From: Planctomycetota bacterium
GTDB lineage: Bacteria; Planctomycetota; MHYJ01; JACQXL01; JACQZI01
DNA length: 64,000 nt
NCBI GenBank assembly: GCA_016207825.1
Contig: JACQZI010000018.1
Coordinates: forward strand, 1-64,000
Reading direction: 5' to 3'
Position numbers and translations under genes: made by a program. Shown piece after piece: positions 15,998-25,319 of the stretch. Position 1 is the first letter of the stretch; each line of letters begins with the position of its first letter. The notes beneath the pieces are model-generated. The model saw only the letters and a list, made by a program, of their open reading frames with translations, searched no databases and was not told the origin of the DNA.

Positions 15998-17431
15998 ATG
16001 CAAAACACCCAATTAAAAACACAAGCAAAACCGGAAAAAGATACGTCCCCTAAAGTTATAGAATTACTGAAGCGTATAAAATCATTCCAGGGCGAAGAGC
16101 TTGCCGATATTCAGGTTTCCGGTAAAGTTTCTAAGTTGGAACAGACCGATTCCGGGCATAGATATTTTATGCTTGGTGAGGGAAAAGAGCAAATTAAGTG
16201 TGTCCTTTTTGCGGATAAGGCGCGGAATCTTAATCTAAAGATGAAAAACGGATGGCAGATGTCCGTTTCCGGCAGTGTGGTGATAGATAAAAAAGCCAAC
16301 AGCGGCCAAATCATTGCGGATAACGTCGAGATTATCGGGATGAGCGGTATGCAAATGGCGATAACGCAGCTTAAAGACCGTCTCCATGAAGAAAAACCAT
16401 TGGAATCATCGCATGAAACGCCCATAACGCCGGTGCCCAAAGCGCAGGCAAGCGGCGGCGTTCCGCTTCCGGTTAGCGCGCCTGGGATTAATAAAAACAG
16501 GACTCAGGAAGAAGAGGATGATGCCGTCCGTGATGAGAAACTAGGGGTTGCCCGTTTGTCCATCATATCCAATACCGTTCTTATTATCGGAAAATTAGCC
16601 GTAGGTCTTTTCACCGGTTCGGTTAGTGTTGTGTCCGAAGGCATCCATTCCGGCATGGATTTATTGGCTGCGATTATCGCCTATTTCTCGGTTCGCGCCG
16701 CCGCCGTGCCACCGGATAAGGAGCACAAATTCGGGCATGGCAAGATAGAAAATATCTCCGGTTATATTGAAGCCACTTTGATATTCTTTGCCAGTGCTTT
16801 GATTATCCATGAGGCTATTGATAAATTAATCAATGGGACACCTGTCGAATTCCTTGGTTTGGGTATTTTTATTATGGGAGTATCCATCGTATTAAACTGG
16901 ATTGTCTCTAAGAAACTTATGGCTGTTGCAAAGAAATATCATTCCGCAGCATTGGAGGCCGATGCTATGCATCTTACCACGGATATATATACTTCATTAG
17001 GTGTATTGGTCGGATTGGTGTTAGTGCAATTAACCGGCGTAGAGATTATTGACCCGATCGTCGCCATACTGGTCGCTTTGTTAATCGTCCATGCGGCTTA
17101 TGAACTGACCAAGCGGTCTTTGCGCGATTTGTGCGATGCCAGGCTGACCGACCAGGAAGAAGCTGTAATCAGGGGTGTTTTAGATGAACATCGCGAGCAA
17201 TATGTAGATTATCACCAATTGCGCACCAGAAGAGCCGGAAATACCTGCTTTATTGATTTACATGTGGTTGTGAAAAAGGAAAGTTATATTGATGAAGGGC
17301 ATAAACTAAGCAAGCACTTGGAACGTGATTTGGCAGAGGCATTCCCCAGCACCGAAATATTAATTCAGGTGGAGCCCTGTGATGAAAAGTGCACGCTCTG
17401 CCCGAAGAAAAAAGATTGCCAACCCGGCTAA
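15998..17431 (+). CDS. CDF transporter fused to an exonuclease VII-type OB fold
   Basis: I prefer the ATG at 15998 (AGGAAG upstream) to that at 15980. Residues 35-130 match the OB fold of exonuclease VII large subunit: SGHRYFMLGEG, QIKCVLF, a NGWQMSVSGSVV strand and a closing QLKDRLHEE helix. After a linker (135-180), residues 185-460 form a canonical CDF transporter with intact TM2 (His217, Asp221) and TM5 (His325, Asp329) sites. The C-terminus ends in a Cys cluster (CDEKCTLCPKKKDC). It is the only CDF here with the full classical site. An OB fold on a membrane transporter is odd; it may bind a nucleic acid, nucleotide or another protein. Confidence 0.82.
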   Translation: MQNTQLKTQAKPEKDTSPKVIELLKRIKSFQGEELADIQVSGKVSKLEQTDSGHRYFMLGEGKEQIKCVLFADKARNLNLKMKNGWQMSVSGSVVIDKKANSGQIIADNVEIIGMSGMQMAITQLKDRLHEEKPLESSHETPITPVPKAQASGGVPLPVSAPGINKNRTQEEEDDAVRDEKLGVARLSIISNTVLIIGKLAVGLFTGSVSVVSEGIHSGMDLLAAIIAYFSVRAAAVPPDKEHKFGHGKIENISGYIEATLIFFASALIIHEAIDKLINGTPVEFLGLGIFIMGVSIVLNWIVSKKLMAVAKKYHSAALEADAMHLTTDIYTSLGVLVGLVLVQLTGVEIIDPIVAILVALLIVHAAYELTKRSLRDLCDARLTDQEEAVIRGVLDEHREQYVDYHQLRTRRAGNTCFIDLHVVVKKESYIDEGHKLSKHLERDLAEAFPSTEILIQVEPCDEKCTLCPKKKDCQPG

Positions 17432-17548
17432 AAATCGGCAGGGAATTTTCGGAAAATACCGGTGTGATTAAATACTTGATTACACGGAAGGAATATGTAT
17501 AATCTCTCGTGAGCATTATTGGTGTATGCTTATGAGAAAGGCTATGTT

Positions 17549-17989
17549 ATGAAAATAGCGGTTCCTTCTGATGATACCCAGAATATTTCTGCTCACTTTG
17601 GCCGGTGTACTTATTTTATAATCTATACGGTTAGGGATAAAAAAGTTATAGAACGAGAGGTGAGGAACAATAACTATTGCCCCCATCGCATGGGTGTTTG
17701 CCCTAAAATGGTGAAAAGCAAGAAGGATAAATTCGTGGAGAAAGTAAGGGCATCGGCTGTTGGCGGAATTCGGGATTGCAACCTGTTAATCGGCCGATTT
17801 ATAAATCCAACATTGAAAAGCACGCTCAAGAAGTATAATATTGATTATCGGGTCGTTGATGAAAAGGAAGGCGATAAAACCGTAGAAAAATATTTATCCG
17901 GGGCTTTAACCGATAGGTCAGCTGATTTTTCGTGTGAGCATCCGCAATGCCAGTGTAATTGCCTGGGAGAATTCATTGCTGATAATTAA
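17549..17989 (+). CDS. NifX/NifB-like dinitrogenase cofactor-binding domain protein
   Basis: The ATG at 17549 gives MKIAVPSDDTQNISAHFGRC, the classic start of this family; the upstream ATG at 17519 only adds ten residues before it. The fold (about 115 residues) binds iron-sulfur or iron-molybdenum clusters in NifX, NifY and NafY. A Cys-rich insertion (NYCPHRMGVCPK) and a CEHPQCQCNC tail add potential metal ligands. No nif structural genes are nearby. In other genomes this domain accompanies CDF transporters. An iron- or cluster-carrying role in the cluster is inference. Confidence 0.8.
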   Translation: MKIAVPSDDTQNISAHFGRCTYFIIYTVRDKKVIEREVRNNNYCPHRMGVCPKMVKSKKDKFVEKVRASAVGGIRDCNLLIGRFINPTLKSTLKKYNIDYRVVDEKEGDKTVEKYLSGALTDRSADFSCEHPQCQCNCLGEFIADN

Positions 17990-18003
17990 TCCTGCTGATA
18001 ATC

Positions 18004-18945
18004 ATGTCTAAGATTTTTGGCAAATGGAAAGACTTTTTCAAAGATTACATTTCCACCGACAAAAAGGGAGGTGGCTCCTCTTTGATTAGCCATGTAATAA
18101 AAAGCCTGAGGCAAAAAAAGAGGCATAATAAGGATACGCAAAGCTTGGCGTTAGGCGTCCTTATCGCTTCCGGCGCGGCGACGGCACGTGCTCTTTATGC
18201 TAAGCCAAGTGTTAAATCTACATTTGAGTCCACCGTGGATAAATTATTTACCGGCAGGTGGGAAGAATATAAATCTTTGGGGACGGTTAAACGCTATGCC
18301 GATTTGATTGCTGAACTGTTAAAATCCAACAATGTTGTTCCTGAAAGGTTGGCTGTGGATGGCTTGCCCGGAAGCGGCAAAAGCACATTGGCGCGTGCGC
18401 TTGCCGAAAGACTCGATTTCCAATGGAAATCCTTGGATGGCATGAACCTGAATAAACCCATCGATTTCAGCGAAAGCAAAGCGGTTTATGAGCACCACCG
18501 GTTGTTAAGAACCCATGAACCGGATAATTTCGACGCCATTATATATATTGACGAGCCGGTCGAAATGGCTAAAGCCAGGGTGGTAAAAAGAAAAAGAATG
18601 GCGATTGTCGTGGATATCTGGGATTTTGATAAATTAAAACAGATAGGCGATAAAGCCTTTGCGATTTGCAATGGGGCGGTTCATGCCATCCCAAATAGTA
18701 ATATCAAGATCAAAATAAAACCCCGCGGCGGTTTTGGAGCATATGAGAATATCGCCTCCGAATTATTTATCTTGGGAATTAATTCGGAAGGTTTATCTAA
18801 GGAGCAATTATTGTTTTTATCCATAGATGGCAAGGCAAGGCAGGGGCTTAATGCTTATATTAACACCAGCGCATATAATCAAGAGTTGCTTGCTGGGTTG
18901 ACGGCAGGGCTTCGTGAATTATTCCAACCGGGAAAAGATGATTAG
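18004..18945 (+). CDS. P-loop kinase-like protein (uridine kinase fold) of unknown substrate
   Basis: 313 residues. After a basic N-terminal third with a short hydrophobic stretch (LALGVLIASGAATARALYA) comes a P-loop NTPase domain with Walker A GLPGSGKST at about 122-130 and an IYIDEPVEMAKAR region. The pattern resembles uridine kinase/phosphoribulokinase-like enzymes, but the substrate is not predictable. It follows the NifX-like gene by 14 bases and is the last + strand gene before a convergent apbE, so it marks the right end of the cluster. Confidence 0.6.
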   Translation: MSKIFGKWKDFFKDYISTDKKGGGSSLISHVIKSLRQKKRHNKDTQSLALGVLIASGAATARALYAKPSVKSTFESTVDKLFTGRWEEYKSLGTVKRYADLIAELLKSNNVVPERLAVDGLPGSGKSTLARALAERLDFQWKSLDGMNLNKPIDFSESKAVYEHHRLLRTHEPDNFDAIIYIDEPVEMAKARVVKRKRMAIVVDIWDFDKLKQIGDKAFAICNGAVHAIPNSNIKIKIKPRGGFGAYENIASELFILGINSEGLSKEQLLFLSIDGKARQGLNAYINTSAYNQELLAGLTAGLRELFQPGKDD

Positions 18946-18960
18946 CCGCTTGCGTTTTTG

Positions 18961-19974
18961 CTAATTCTGTTTTAAGAATTTAGCGAATCCTTCGGTTTGG
19001 AGAAAAGTTAATTTCTCTCCGTCGCTGGTTATGATAAAAACCTCCGCGTCTGGGATTGATTTTGCCAATTTCAATCCTTCTTCAGGCCCCAAAACGCATA
19101 TCATGGTTGCCAGGGCGTCGGCGGCGGTTCCATCCGATGCGATAACCGTTACGCTCGCCAACTTTTCCTCTACCGGCCATCCGTTTCGTGGATCGATGAT
19201 ATGGGAATATTTCTTTCCCTGGACCGTGTAGAATCTCATATAATGCCCCGAAGTTGCGACAGCTTTATCAGTGATTCCTATATACTTCAGGTTTTCTTCA
19301 GGTTTTAAAGGGTTTCTTATGCCTATCAGCCAATCAGCACCTTTTTCCGGGTTATTACCGAGCGCATATAAATCGCCTCCGGCGACAATTAGTCCGTTGG
19401 AAACACCTTCGGATTTCAATACCTTGATAGCTTCTCCCACGATGTACCCTTTGGCAATTCCTCCGATATCAATGCTCATTCCCTGTTTGGAAAACCCAAC
19501 CTCAAGGGATTTGGGGTCGAGAATAATATTACCATAGCCGGTAAGATTTATCGTTGCTTTTAGTTCGTCTGATGATGGCAGGGCGTTTTTGTTTTCCGCT
19601 TCGCGCCACAGTCTTAAAATCGGTTCAACCGTAATATCAAAAGCGCCGCGCGAAATATTCCCGAATCCAACAGATTTATTTATTATATCGAAAGTTATCG
19701 GATTAACTTTGGATTTTTGGGGGGAGGATTGGTTCAAACGTGCAATATCGCTGTTGTTATTGTGTTTGTTTAAAAGCACTTCTAATTCTGATATTTTTTG
19801 GAAAGCCGCGTTCGTTACCTTAGCAGCTTTATTTTCATCCTCGGCAAACACCGTAATAGAAATTTGTGTGCTTAATAAAAGCCTGTCTTTTTGATATTTA
19901 ATCTTTTCAGCTTTTGAGCACCCGAAAGCAACTATTAAAAACAGACAGAAAAAAACAGAGTGTTTAGACAGCAT
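18961..19974 (-). CDS. apbE: FAD:protein FMN transferase (ApbE), lipoprotein
   Basis: 337 residues with a signal ending in a lipobox (AFGC). ApbE motifs are present: SIDIGGIAKGY, AGGDLYALG, ATSGHYMRFY, SHIIDPRNGWP and DGTAADALAT. The enzyme transfers FMN from FAD to a Thr on flavoproteins such as Rnf or Nqr subunits, outside the inner membrane, using Mg(II). It converges on the kinase gene with a 15-base gap. No target flavoprotein gene with an S(T)GA(T)-type motif is in the window. Confidence 0.93.
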   Translation of the reverse strand: MLSKHSVFFCLFLIVAFGCSKAEKIKYQKDRLLLSTQISITVFAEDENKAAKVTNAAFQKISELEVLLNKHNNNSDIARLNQSSPQKSKVNPITFDIINKSVGFGNISRGAFDITVEPILRLWREAENKNALPSSDELKATINLTGYGNIILDPKSLEVGFSKQGMSIDIGGIAKGYIVGEAIKVLKSEGVSNGLIVAGGDLYALGNNPEKGADWLIGIRNPLKPEENLKYIGITDKAVATSGHYMRFYTVQGKKYSHIIDPRNGWPVEEKLASVTVIASDGTAADALATMICVLGPEEGLKLAKSIPDAEVFIITSDGEKLTFLQTEGFAKFLKQN

Positions 19975-20127
19975 ATATAGTTATTATCGCGTTGGTATTT
20001 GTTTGTTTTATAGCATAATTAAATTGATGCGTCAAGACCTTTAATGTTTTTCAGGAGTTTTGATCTAGACTAAATGATAATGAAAATCTAAGATAATGAG
20101 GCTAAGTATATTCCGATGAACAAAACA

Positions 20128-20156
20128 TTGACAGATAAGCCATGAAATGATAAATC
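20128..20156 (+). promoter_or_regulatory. Probable promoter of tRNA-Cys
   Basis: TTGACA at 20128-20133 and TAAATC at 20151-20156 are separated by 17 bases; the tRNA begins 16 bases downstream. The -35 box is perfect and the -10 box is weak. Confidence 0.5.
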
Positions 20157-20172
20157 AGATAGGCGTATTTAA

Positions 20173-20244
20173 GGCGGTGTAGCCAAGTGGTAAGGCGGAG
20201 GTCTGCAAAACCTCTATTCACCGGTTCGAATCCGGTCGCCGCCT
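20173..20244 (+). tRNA. tRNA-Cys (GCA)
   Basis: A 72-base cloverleaf: acceptor GGCGGTG pairs with CGCCGCC (one G-T pair), the anticodon arm GAGGT/ACCTC has loop CTGCAAA with anticodon GCA at 20205-20207, and the T arm is CCGGTTCGAATCCGG. CCA is not encoded. It stands alone between apbE and gcvPA, about 1.2 kb beyond the right end of the mam-type cluster. Confidence 0.96.
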
Positions 20245-20286
20245 TACTTTTTAAATTCTAAACAGAAACAGTTAATTAGTTTTAAT

Positions 20287-21624
20287 CTATGCTTTAATCG
20301 CTTCTGCTAACCGGTCGATATCGAATTTGGTATTGACCTCAGTCGCGCAGAAAAGAATCGAACCTTTAAGTTCCGGATAGAACCTGCCTAAATCTAGCCC
20401 TCCGATAATGCCTTGTTTTATAAGCTTCTTATTAAGTTCGGCCGGTTTTATCGGGCATTTCATGGCGAACTCGTTAAAGAAAGGGCCTTCAAAGACCGGT
20501 TTATATCCTTTTTCCGTGCCTATTTTTTCCGCGGCGTAATGGGCTTTATGGGCACAGAGAGTGGCTACGTCCTTGATTCCTTTTTTGCCGACGCTGGCCA
20601 GATATATTCCGGCGCGCAACGCCAGGAGCGCTTCGTTGGAGCAGATATTGGAAGTGGCTTTTTCCCTTCTTATGTGCTGCTCGCGGGTGGAAAGGGTCAG
20701 GACGAATCCGCGTTTGCCGTCGTGGTCTTTGGTTTCCCCGACCAGTCTGCCGGGCATCTTGCGGACGTATTTCATCTTGGCGGCGAAGATTCCCAAAAAC
20801 GGCCCGCCGAAATACATTTCGTTTCCCAAAGACTGGCCTTCTCCGACGACGATATCCGCATCGTATTCGCCGGGGGCTTTGAGGATTCCCAAAGAAATCG
20901 GTTTGACAATGGCGACAAGGAGTGCGTTGTTTTTATGGGCGAGTGCGGAAATTTCCTCGCATTCTTCGATGATGCCGAAGAAGTTCGGGCTCTGGATTGC
21001 CACGCAGGAAGTATCCGGGGTAATTGCTTCTTCCAGGGCGGCTAAATCCGTCTGGCCGTTTTTGCCGTAGCCGACCTCGACGATTTGCGAATCAATATCC
21101 TTGAGATAGGTTTTAAGGACTTCACGGTATTCAGGGTGAACGGTATTTGAGATAACCACCTTCTTTTTATTGGTGGAGGATAAAGACATCAGAATCGCTT
21201 CCGCCAGTCCGGTTGAGGCGTCGTAGACGGAAGCGTTTGCCACTTCCATTCCGGTCAGCTCGCAAATCATGGTCTGGTATTCGAAGAAGGCGGTTAGGTT
21301 TCCCTGGCTGGCTTCCGGCTGGTAAGGCGTATAAGAGGTGTAGAATTCGCTCCGGCCGGCCAGATGGTTGACAACCGCCGGGATAAAATGATTATAACAG
21401 CCCGCGCCGAGGAAGGAGATATATTTATCCGCCCCAATGTTTTTATCCGCGAGGGTTTTCATATGGCGGGTGAGTTCAAGCTCGGACATTGCCGGAGGGA
21501 GATTGAGGAGTTTTTTCAGGCGCAAATCCGCCGGGATGGATTGGAACAAATCGCCGATTGATTTAACACCGATAGCCTGGAGCATTTCGTTGATTTCGTC
21601 CTGTGAATGCGGGATGTATGGCAT
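20287..21624 (-). CDS. gcvPA: Glycine dehydrogenase (decarboxylating) subunit 1
   Basis: 445 residues from the ATG at 21624 (MPYIPHSQDE..), preferred over the upstream TTG because AAAGAG lies 8 bases before it. The protein matches the alpha subunit of the split P-protein of the glycine cleavage system: LPPAMSELELTRHM, FLGAGCYNHFIPAVV, FFEYQTMICELTGMEVANAS. The PLP-binding Lys is on the beta subunit, which is not in the window. The complex decarboxylates glycine and passes the methylamine group to lipoyl-GcvH. No gcvT, gcvH or gcvPB is adjacent, so the operon is dispersed. No glycine riboswitch is apparent upstream. Confidence 0.95.
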   Translation of the reverse strand: MPYIPHSQDEINEMLQAIGVKSIGDLFQSIPADLRLKKLLNLPPAMSELELTRHMKTLADKNIGADKYISFLGAGCYNHFIPAVVNHLAGRSEFYTSYTPYQPEASQGNLTAFFEYQTMICELTGMEVANASVYDASTGLAEAILMSLSSTNKKKVVISNTVHPEYREVLKTYLKDIDSQIVEVGYGKNGQTDLAALEEAITPDTSCVAIQSPNFFGIIEECEEISALAHKNNALLVAIVKPISLGILKAPGEYDADIVVGEGQSLGNEMYFGGPFLGIFAAKMKYVRKMPGRLVGETKDHDGKRGFVLTLSTREQHIRREKATSNICSNEALLALRAGIYLASVGKKGIKDVATLCAHKAHYAAEKIGTEKGYKPVFEGPFFNEFAMKCPIKPAELNKKLIKQGIIGGLDLGRFYPELKGSILFCATEVNTKFDIDRLAEAIKA

Positions 21625-21760
21625 AAGTTGCTCTTTCAATTAATTATTATTATGTTATGCTATTAAAATAATACGAAAACGAGGCGGGGTCAAGGAAATA
21701 ATATTATAAGCTGATTAAGCCTAAATGATGCCATCCAAATCGCTTTTAATTTTTAGGCCG

Positions 21761-22112
21761 GGGAATATAAGCTTTCCGGGTACGGGGAATAAGCCTTTTG
21801 TGACCGGGATTACAAACTTTGCAGACGGGAATTAATCCCGGCAAAGGGGCGGGAATAAGCTCTTTAATAGATGGGTTTGCCTGATTTGGGAGAGGGAATA
21901 ATCTCCGCCCCCTACCAGATAGGTATAGGGATACCCCCCTACCCACCTCCCCTATACCCCCTACCCGACCCCTATCCGGATTACCCCGAACACGAAAAGG
22001 GAGCATATAGATTTTCTATCCGAAGGGAATAAAATAGCTTGAACGCCCCGAAGCCAGTATCACCACCCTCTCTACCCACCTACCCTATAACCCCCTCCTA
22101 CCCCCTATCCGG
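21761..22112 (+). repeat. Array 3: about sixteen degenerate 22-bp units
   Basis: The first units share GGGAATAAGC-TTT followed by variable bases, with spacing of 22 bp (starts at 21761, 21783, 21805, 21827, 21849...). After several C-rich units (CCCTACCCACC.. at 21937, 21959) another GGGAATAA unit begins at 22025, exactly 12 units after the first, and the C-rich unit returns at 22069, six units after 21937. The gap between gcvPA and the DUF4340 gene (565 bp) holds nothing else that I can recognise. Confidence 0.72.
21928..21952 (+). other. C-rich block within array 3
   Basis: Reads GGGATACCCCCCTACCCACC and on, resembling the blocks beside arrays 1 and 2 (GGGGGTACC..CCCCCACCCCC). Here the block is in phase with the 22-bp units. 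Confidence 0.5.
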
Positions 22113-22204
22113 ACCGGTCAAAGTATTTGAATAGGGGGGTACGACGAGAGAGTATAAAAGTAGGTGTTAAGTTCAGAGTTTAATTCCGGAGATGCTCTCC
22201 CTCT

Positions 22205-23596
22205 TTATTTGTTCTCTTCGGGTGGCTTGGGTTGGTCATCTTTTGGCGGTTCGGGAGGTTTGGCTTTAAAATCTTCAGGCTTTTTCATCAGGTTTTCCGC
22301 ATAGTGCTTGCTTAAAAGATATATCGTTTCCGAATCACTTTTCTTAACATAATATGCCTGGTCATCTTTCTTGTTACCGATTAGCAGGGTTTGCTTAGTG
22401 CCGTCTTTAAGGGCGCCAGTTATCTGGAACTGGGGGCTTACCAATCCGGTTGCAGACAGGTCGGTTTCCGCCGTGGCGACATTCGCCCTGAGATTGGAAA
22501 AGGTATTAATGATGAAGTTGACCGTATCGTTCTGGGCGGTAATCGGTTCACTCTGAACTGGCTCCAATAATATCCAATTGCCTGTTTCCGTTTTGCTGAT
22601 AACCAGTTCAGTATCTAAATACTTTATGGTTAGTTCTGTTACATTTGCCGTTTCGAATTTGGCGAGTGTTTTATCTATAAAATCTTCTAATCTCTTTGCC
22701 AGTTTTTCGATAATCGCCTTACGCACGATGACGGAGAAGTTCGAGGATGATAGTTTGGCATAGTAATCTCCGGAAGGAGCGGGACTGCCGACCAGAAGCG
22801 TTTCAGCGGAATTATCTTTCTTCTGCACAATAACCATTCGTTGGGGCGGTTCCAGTCCGTAGGCGGCGAGCGCGGTGACAGGGGCAACAGATTCCAATTC
22901 CAGGTTTGAAATGACCTGGGTTATTTCATTTGCCGCGTTTTTATCGCAGGGGAAAGTTTTGGGGGCGATAACCGACCAGTCGCCGCTTTCCGCCTGTTTC
23001 AGGGTGATGGCGCTGTTATCCGCATGAGATTTAAGGGTTATTTTGGCAATATCCTTTTGCTCGCATTTAACGAGGGAGAGTTCCAGCCATGTTTTGTCAT
23101 CAACCGCAATCAACCTTGAGATGTTTTCATCTACGGTGAGGACTTCATCGGCGTTATGGGGCCTGATATACGTGCTCTGGTAATCCGTCCCGTTTTTGCC
23201 GATATAAATATCCGCGAGTGTATTATTGCTTTTATCTAATATTTTCAATAACTTTCCCTGTGCGGCGTCAACCTGGAAGAGGCTGTGCTTTTCCGGGTTC
23301 TTGGAGACGGCATCTGAGCGCTTGAGATTTTTAGTTTTATCAAGCAGTTCCTGCACCTTAGCTTCTTTGACGGGGTAATTGAAGGAGGAAGCCGCCAGCC
23401 ATTTTCCTTCATTCCTTAACAGGGAAATTTGTTTGCCGCCCTGGGATAATTCAATCCGCATTGCCTCACCCGGCGCAAAGTTCGTAATCGCCTCGCCGGG
23501 TTCGCCTGATTTATAGGTTGATGGCCCTTTAAGCACCAGCGCTAAGATAATCAGGATGATGAGCACTATCAGCGGAACAATTATTTTCTTAAGCAT
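22205..23596 (-). CDS. DUF4340 domain protein, membrane-anchored
   Basis: 463 residues: an N-terminal membrane anchor (about 5-25), then repeated DUF4340 modules (pattern of an SLLRNEGKW strand, a KVQELLD helix and an IYIGKNG turn), ending in a Pro/Lys-rich tail. DUF4340 proteins usually sit downstream of GldG-like proteins in ABC systems of unknown substrate related to gliding or surface transport. It follows the GldG-like gene by 100 bases on the minus strand. The ABC role is known only by association. Confidence 0.85.
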   Translation of the reverse strand: MLKKIIVPLIVLIILIILALVLKGPSTYKSGEPGEAITNFAPGEAMRIELSQGGKQISLLRNEGKWLAASSFNYPVKEAKVQELLDKTKNLKRSDAVSKNPEKHSLFQVDAAQGKLLKILDKSNNTLADIYIGKNGTDYQSTYIRPHNADEVLTVDENISRLIAVDDKTWLELSLVKCEQKDIAKITLKSHADNSAITLKQAESGDWSVIAPKTFPCDKNAANEITQVISNLELESVAPVTALAAYGLEPPQRMVIVQKKDNSAETLLVGSPAPSGDYYAKLSSSNFSVIVRKAIIEKLAKRLEDFIDKTLAKFETANVTELTIKYLDTELVISKTETGNWILLEPVQSEPITAQNDTVNFIINTFSNLRANVATAETDLSATGLVSPQFQITGALKDGTKQTLLIGNKKDDQAYYVKKSDSETIYLLSKHYAENLMKKPEDFKAKPPEPPKDDQPKPPEENK

Positions 23597-23696
23597 ATTA
23601 GTTTGCTCCTATTTGACACAAAAACACGGAAGTCAACTCGAAAACACGAAACCTTTCCTTTCCGTGTTTTCAGGTTTAAAGTTTGATTATTTAGTG

Positions 23697-25316
23697 TTAA
23701 ATAACTTCCTCAACTGCTTTTTTCTCCCGATGCCTCAAGAGTAGCCTGACAAGCCCGTAAAGGATAAAGAGGAACGGCACCAGACCGATATTCAAGACTT
23801 TGCATAAAAGTTTTGTCGCCGGAGATGTTTCTTTTAATGGTTTTAATTCCGTATCTTTGGCCCGGATGCCGATTAAATCACCGCCCATGGTAGCCCAATC
23901 AACGGCGTTCAATATGAACGGCAAATTGCCTTCCCGGCCGCCTGAGAGGAGTTGATTGGATATAAAATCAGAATCGCCTATTACCATGATAGTTGCCGGA
24001 TTGGCGCATTCCTTTACAGTCTGCCGGTTTTTGTCGGCCTCCGCCGGGAGCGGCGTCTTGTCCGAAGCCGGCTTGGGGGCGGGAATTGGCTTATCCGAAA
24101 AGAAACTCTTGAATTTTCCGCGGATAATAGCGGCCAGAAGATACTGTTTTAAATCAGCCATATTAGGCCGGGGCAAGCGCTGTGCATCGATATTAAAGTT
24201 GTCTTTCTGTTCGGTAGACTTAGGAGTGGTTTTTAATAACTCTGTCACCTCCATATCCGGGATACGGTCTTTATTTATTTCAATCGAACTTATCCATGGG
24301 AAAGCGACTGTTTCCAGCCGGCTGACAATCGGGTTGTTCGGTGCCATGTGGTCATGCACTACCTTGGGCCAGGGTGGGTAGTTGGTGGAAAACTGGACAT
24401 ACTGGCTGCCGAAAGTGACGATGGAATTGGCACCCCAGTCCAGAACCAGGTTGTTATTCAGGCGGACGCCATAATTTTCCAGAAGGTCATTCAGCTTATG
24501 GCTTTTGGGGAGCGCCATGAACACTTCCGTCGAAACGTTTACCGAATCAATCAGGAAGAAGACATTCTTTCCCTGCATCAGGAATTGGTCAATTTCATAT
24601 TTATCGCGGTCGGAAAGTTCGTTCGGCCCGGCAATGATTAAGGTTTCAACGTCATCCGGTATTTTCGTCCCGTCGGAGGTGTCAACCGTGGTGATTTCAT
24701 AATTCTTTTCCAGAGATTGCTTGACCGTGCTGTAATCACTGCTGATAGTATGCTCTCCATGTCCGGTGAGGAAGCATAGTTTTTTGAGCTTGCCTTTCAG
24801 CACCTTAAGTATGGAACTCGTGAGGTCGTATTCAAGATTAGCGACGCTCGTAACGGCCGGCAGGATTTCCTTGCGGTCGGCGTAAAAGATGCCTATTCCC
24901 ATGTAAATATTAACCAGCTCGCGTTTATCCTGTTCGATAATACTAGCCTGCAATTGGGGGATGCCCAGGCGCTGGACTTTTTGTTCTTCGTCCTTATTTT
25001 CAGCCGGGTCAATCCATTCAACCTGCAGTTTACTGCCGGCATAAGCCTGGTATTCATTAAGAGTGTCCCTTATTTCCCCGGCGACCTGCTCCAGCTGGGT
25101 AGGCAGTTTTTTGGAGCAATAGACTTTTATTGAAACGATATCATCCAGCCGTTTCAAGACGTTACGGGTAGATGAAGTGACCGAATAGGACTTATTTTCC
25201 GTCAAATCCCAGCGCCAGAAATAATCCGCGGAGATGAAGTTGACAATCCCCATAATCCCCAGGATGATGACGAGGTTAATCAGGATACCGTAACGCCTTT
25301 TCTTATATCCTTGCAT
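23697..25316 (-). CDS. GldG-like ABC system auxiliary protein
   Basis: 539 residues with N- and C-terminal membrane segments and the ABC-type uncharacterised/GldG domain in between (DFLMQGKNVFFLIDSVN-type region, IEVYCSKKLP-type strand after the first TM). A long low-complexity insertion (APKPASDKTPLPAEADK) lies before the final TM. With the permease and ATPase upstream it forms a four-gene operon ATPase-permease-GldG-DUF4340. In gliding bacteria GldAFG is needed for motility; in other phyla the role is undefined. Confidence 0.85.
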   Translation of the reverse strand: MQGYKKRRYGILINLVIILGIMGIVNFISADYFWRWDLTENKSYSVTSSTRNVLKRLDDIVSIKVYCSKKLPTQLEQVAGEIRDTLNEYQAYAGSKLQVEWIDPAENKDEEQKVQRLGIPQLQASIIEQDKRELVNIYMGIGIFYADRKEILPAVTSVANLEYDLTSSILKVLKGKLKKLCFLTGHGEHTISSDYSTVKQSLEKNYEITTVDTSDGTKIPDDVETLIIAGPNELSDRDKYEIDQFLMQGKNVFFLIDSVNVSTEVFMALPKSHKLNDLLENYGVRLNNNLVLDWGANSIVTFGSQYVQFSTNYPPWPKVVHDHMAPNNPIVSRLETVAFPWISSIEINKDRIPDMEVTELLKTTPKSTEQKDNFNIDAQRLPRPNMADLKQYLLAAIIRGKFKSFFSDKPIPAPKPASDKTPLPAEADKNRQTVKECANPATIMVIGDSDFISNQLLSGGREGNLPFILNAVDWATMGGDLIGIRAKDTELKPLKETSPATKLLCKVLNIGLVPFLFILYGLVRLLLRHREKKAVEEVI

Positions 25317-25319
25317 AAA

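Noticed and set aside
21625-22204. Glycine riboswitch upstream of gcvPA
   Set aside because: The upstream region holds the 22-bp array and no tandem aptamer-like structure that I can recognise.
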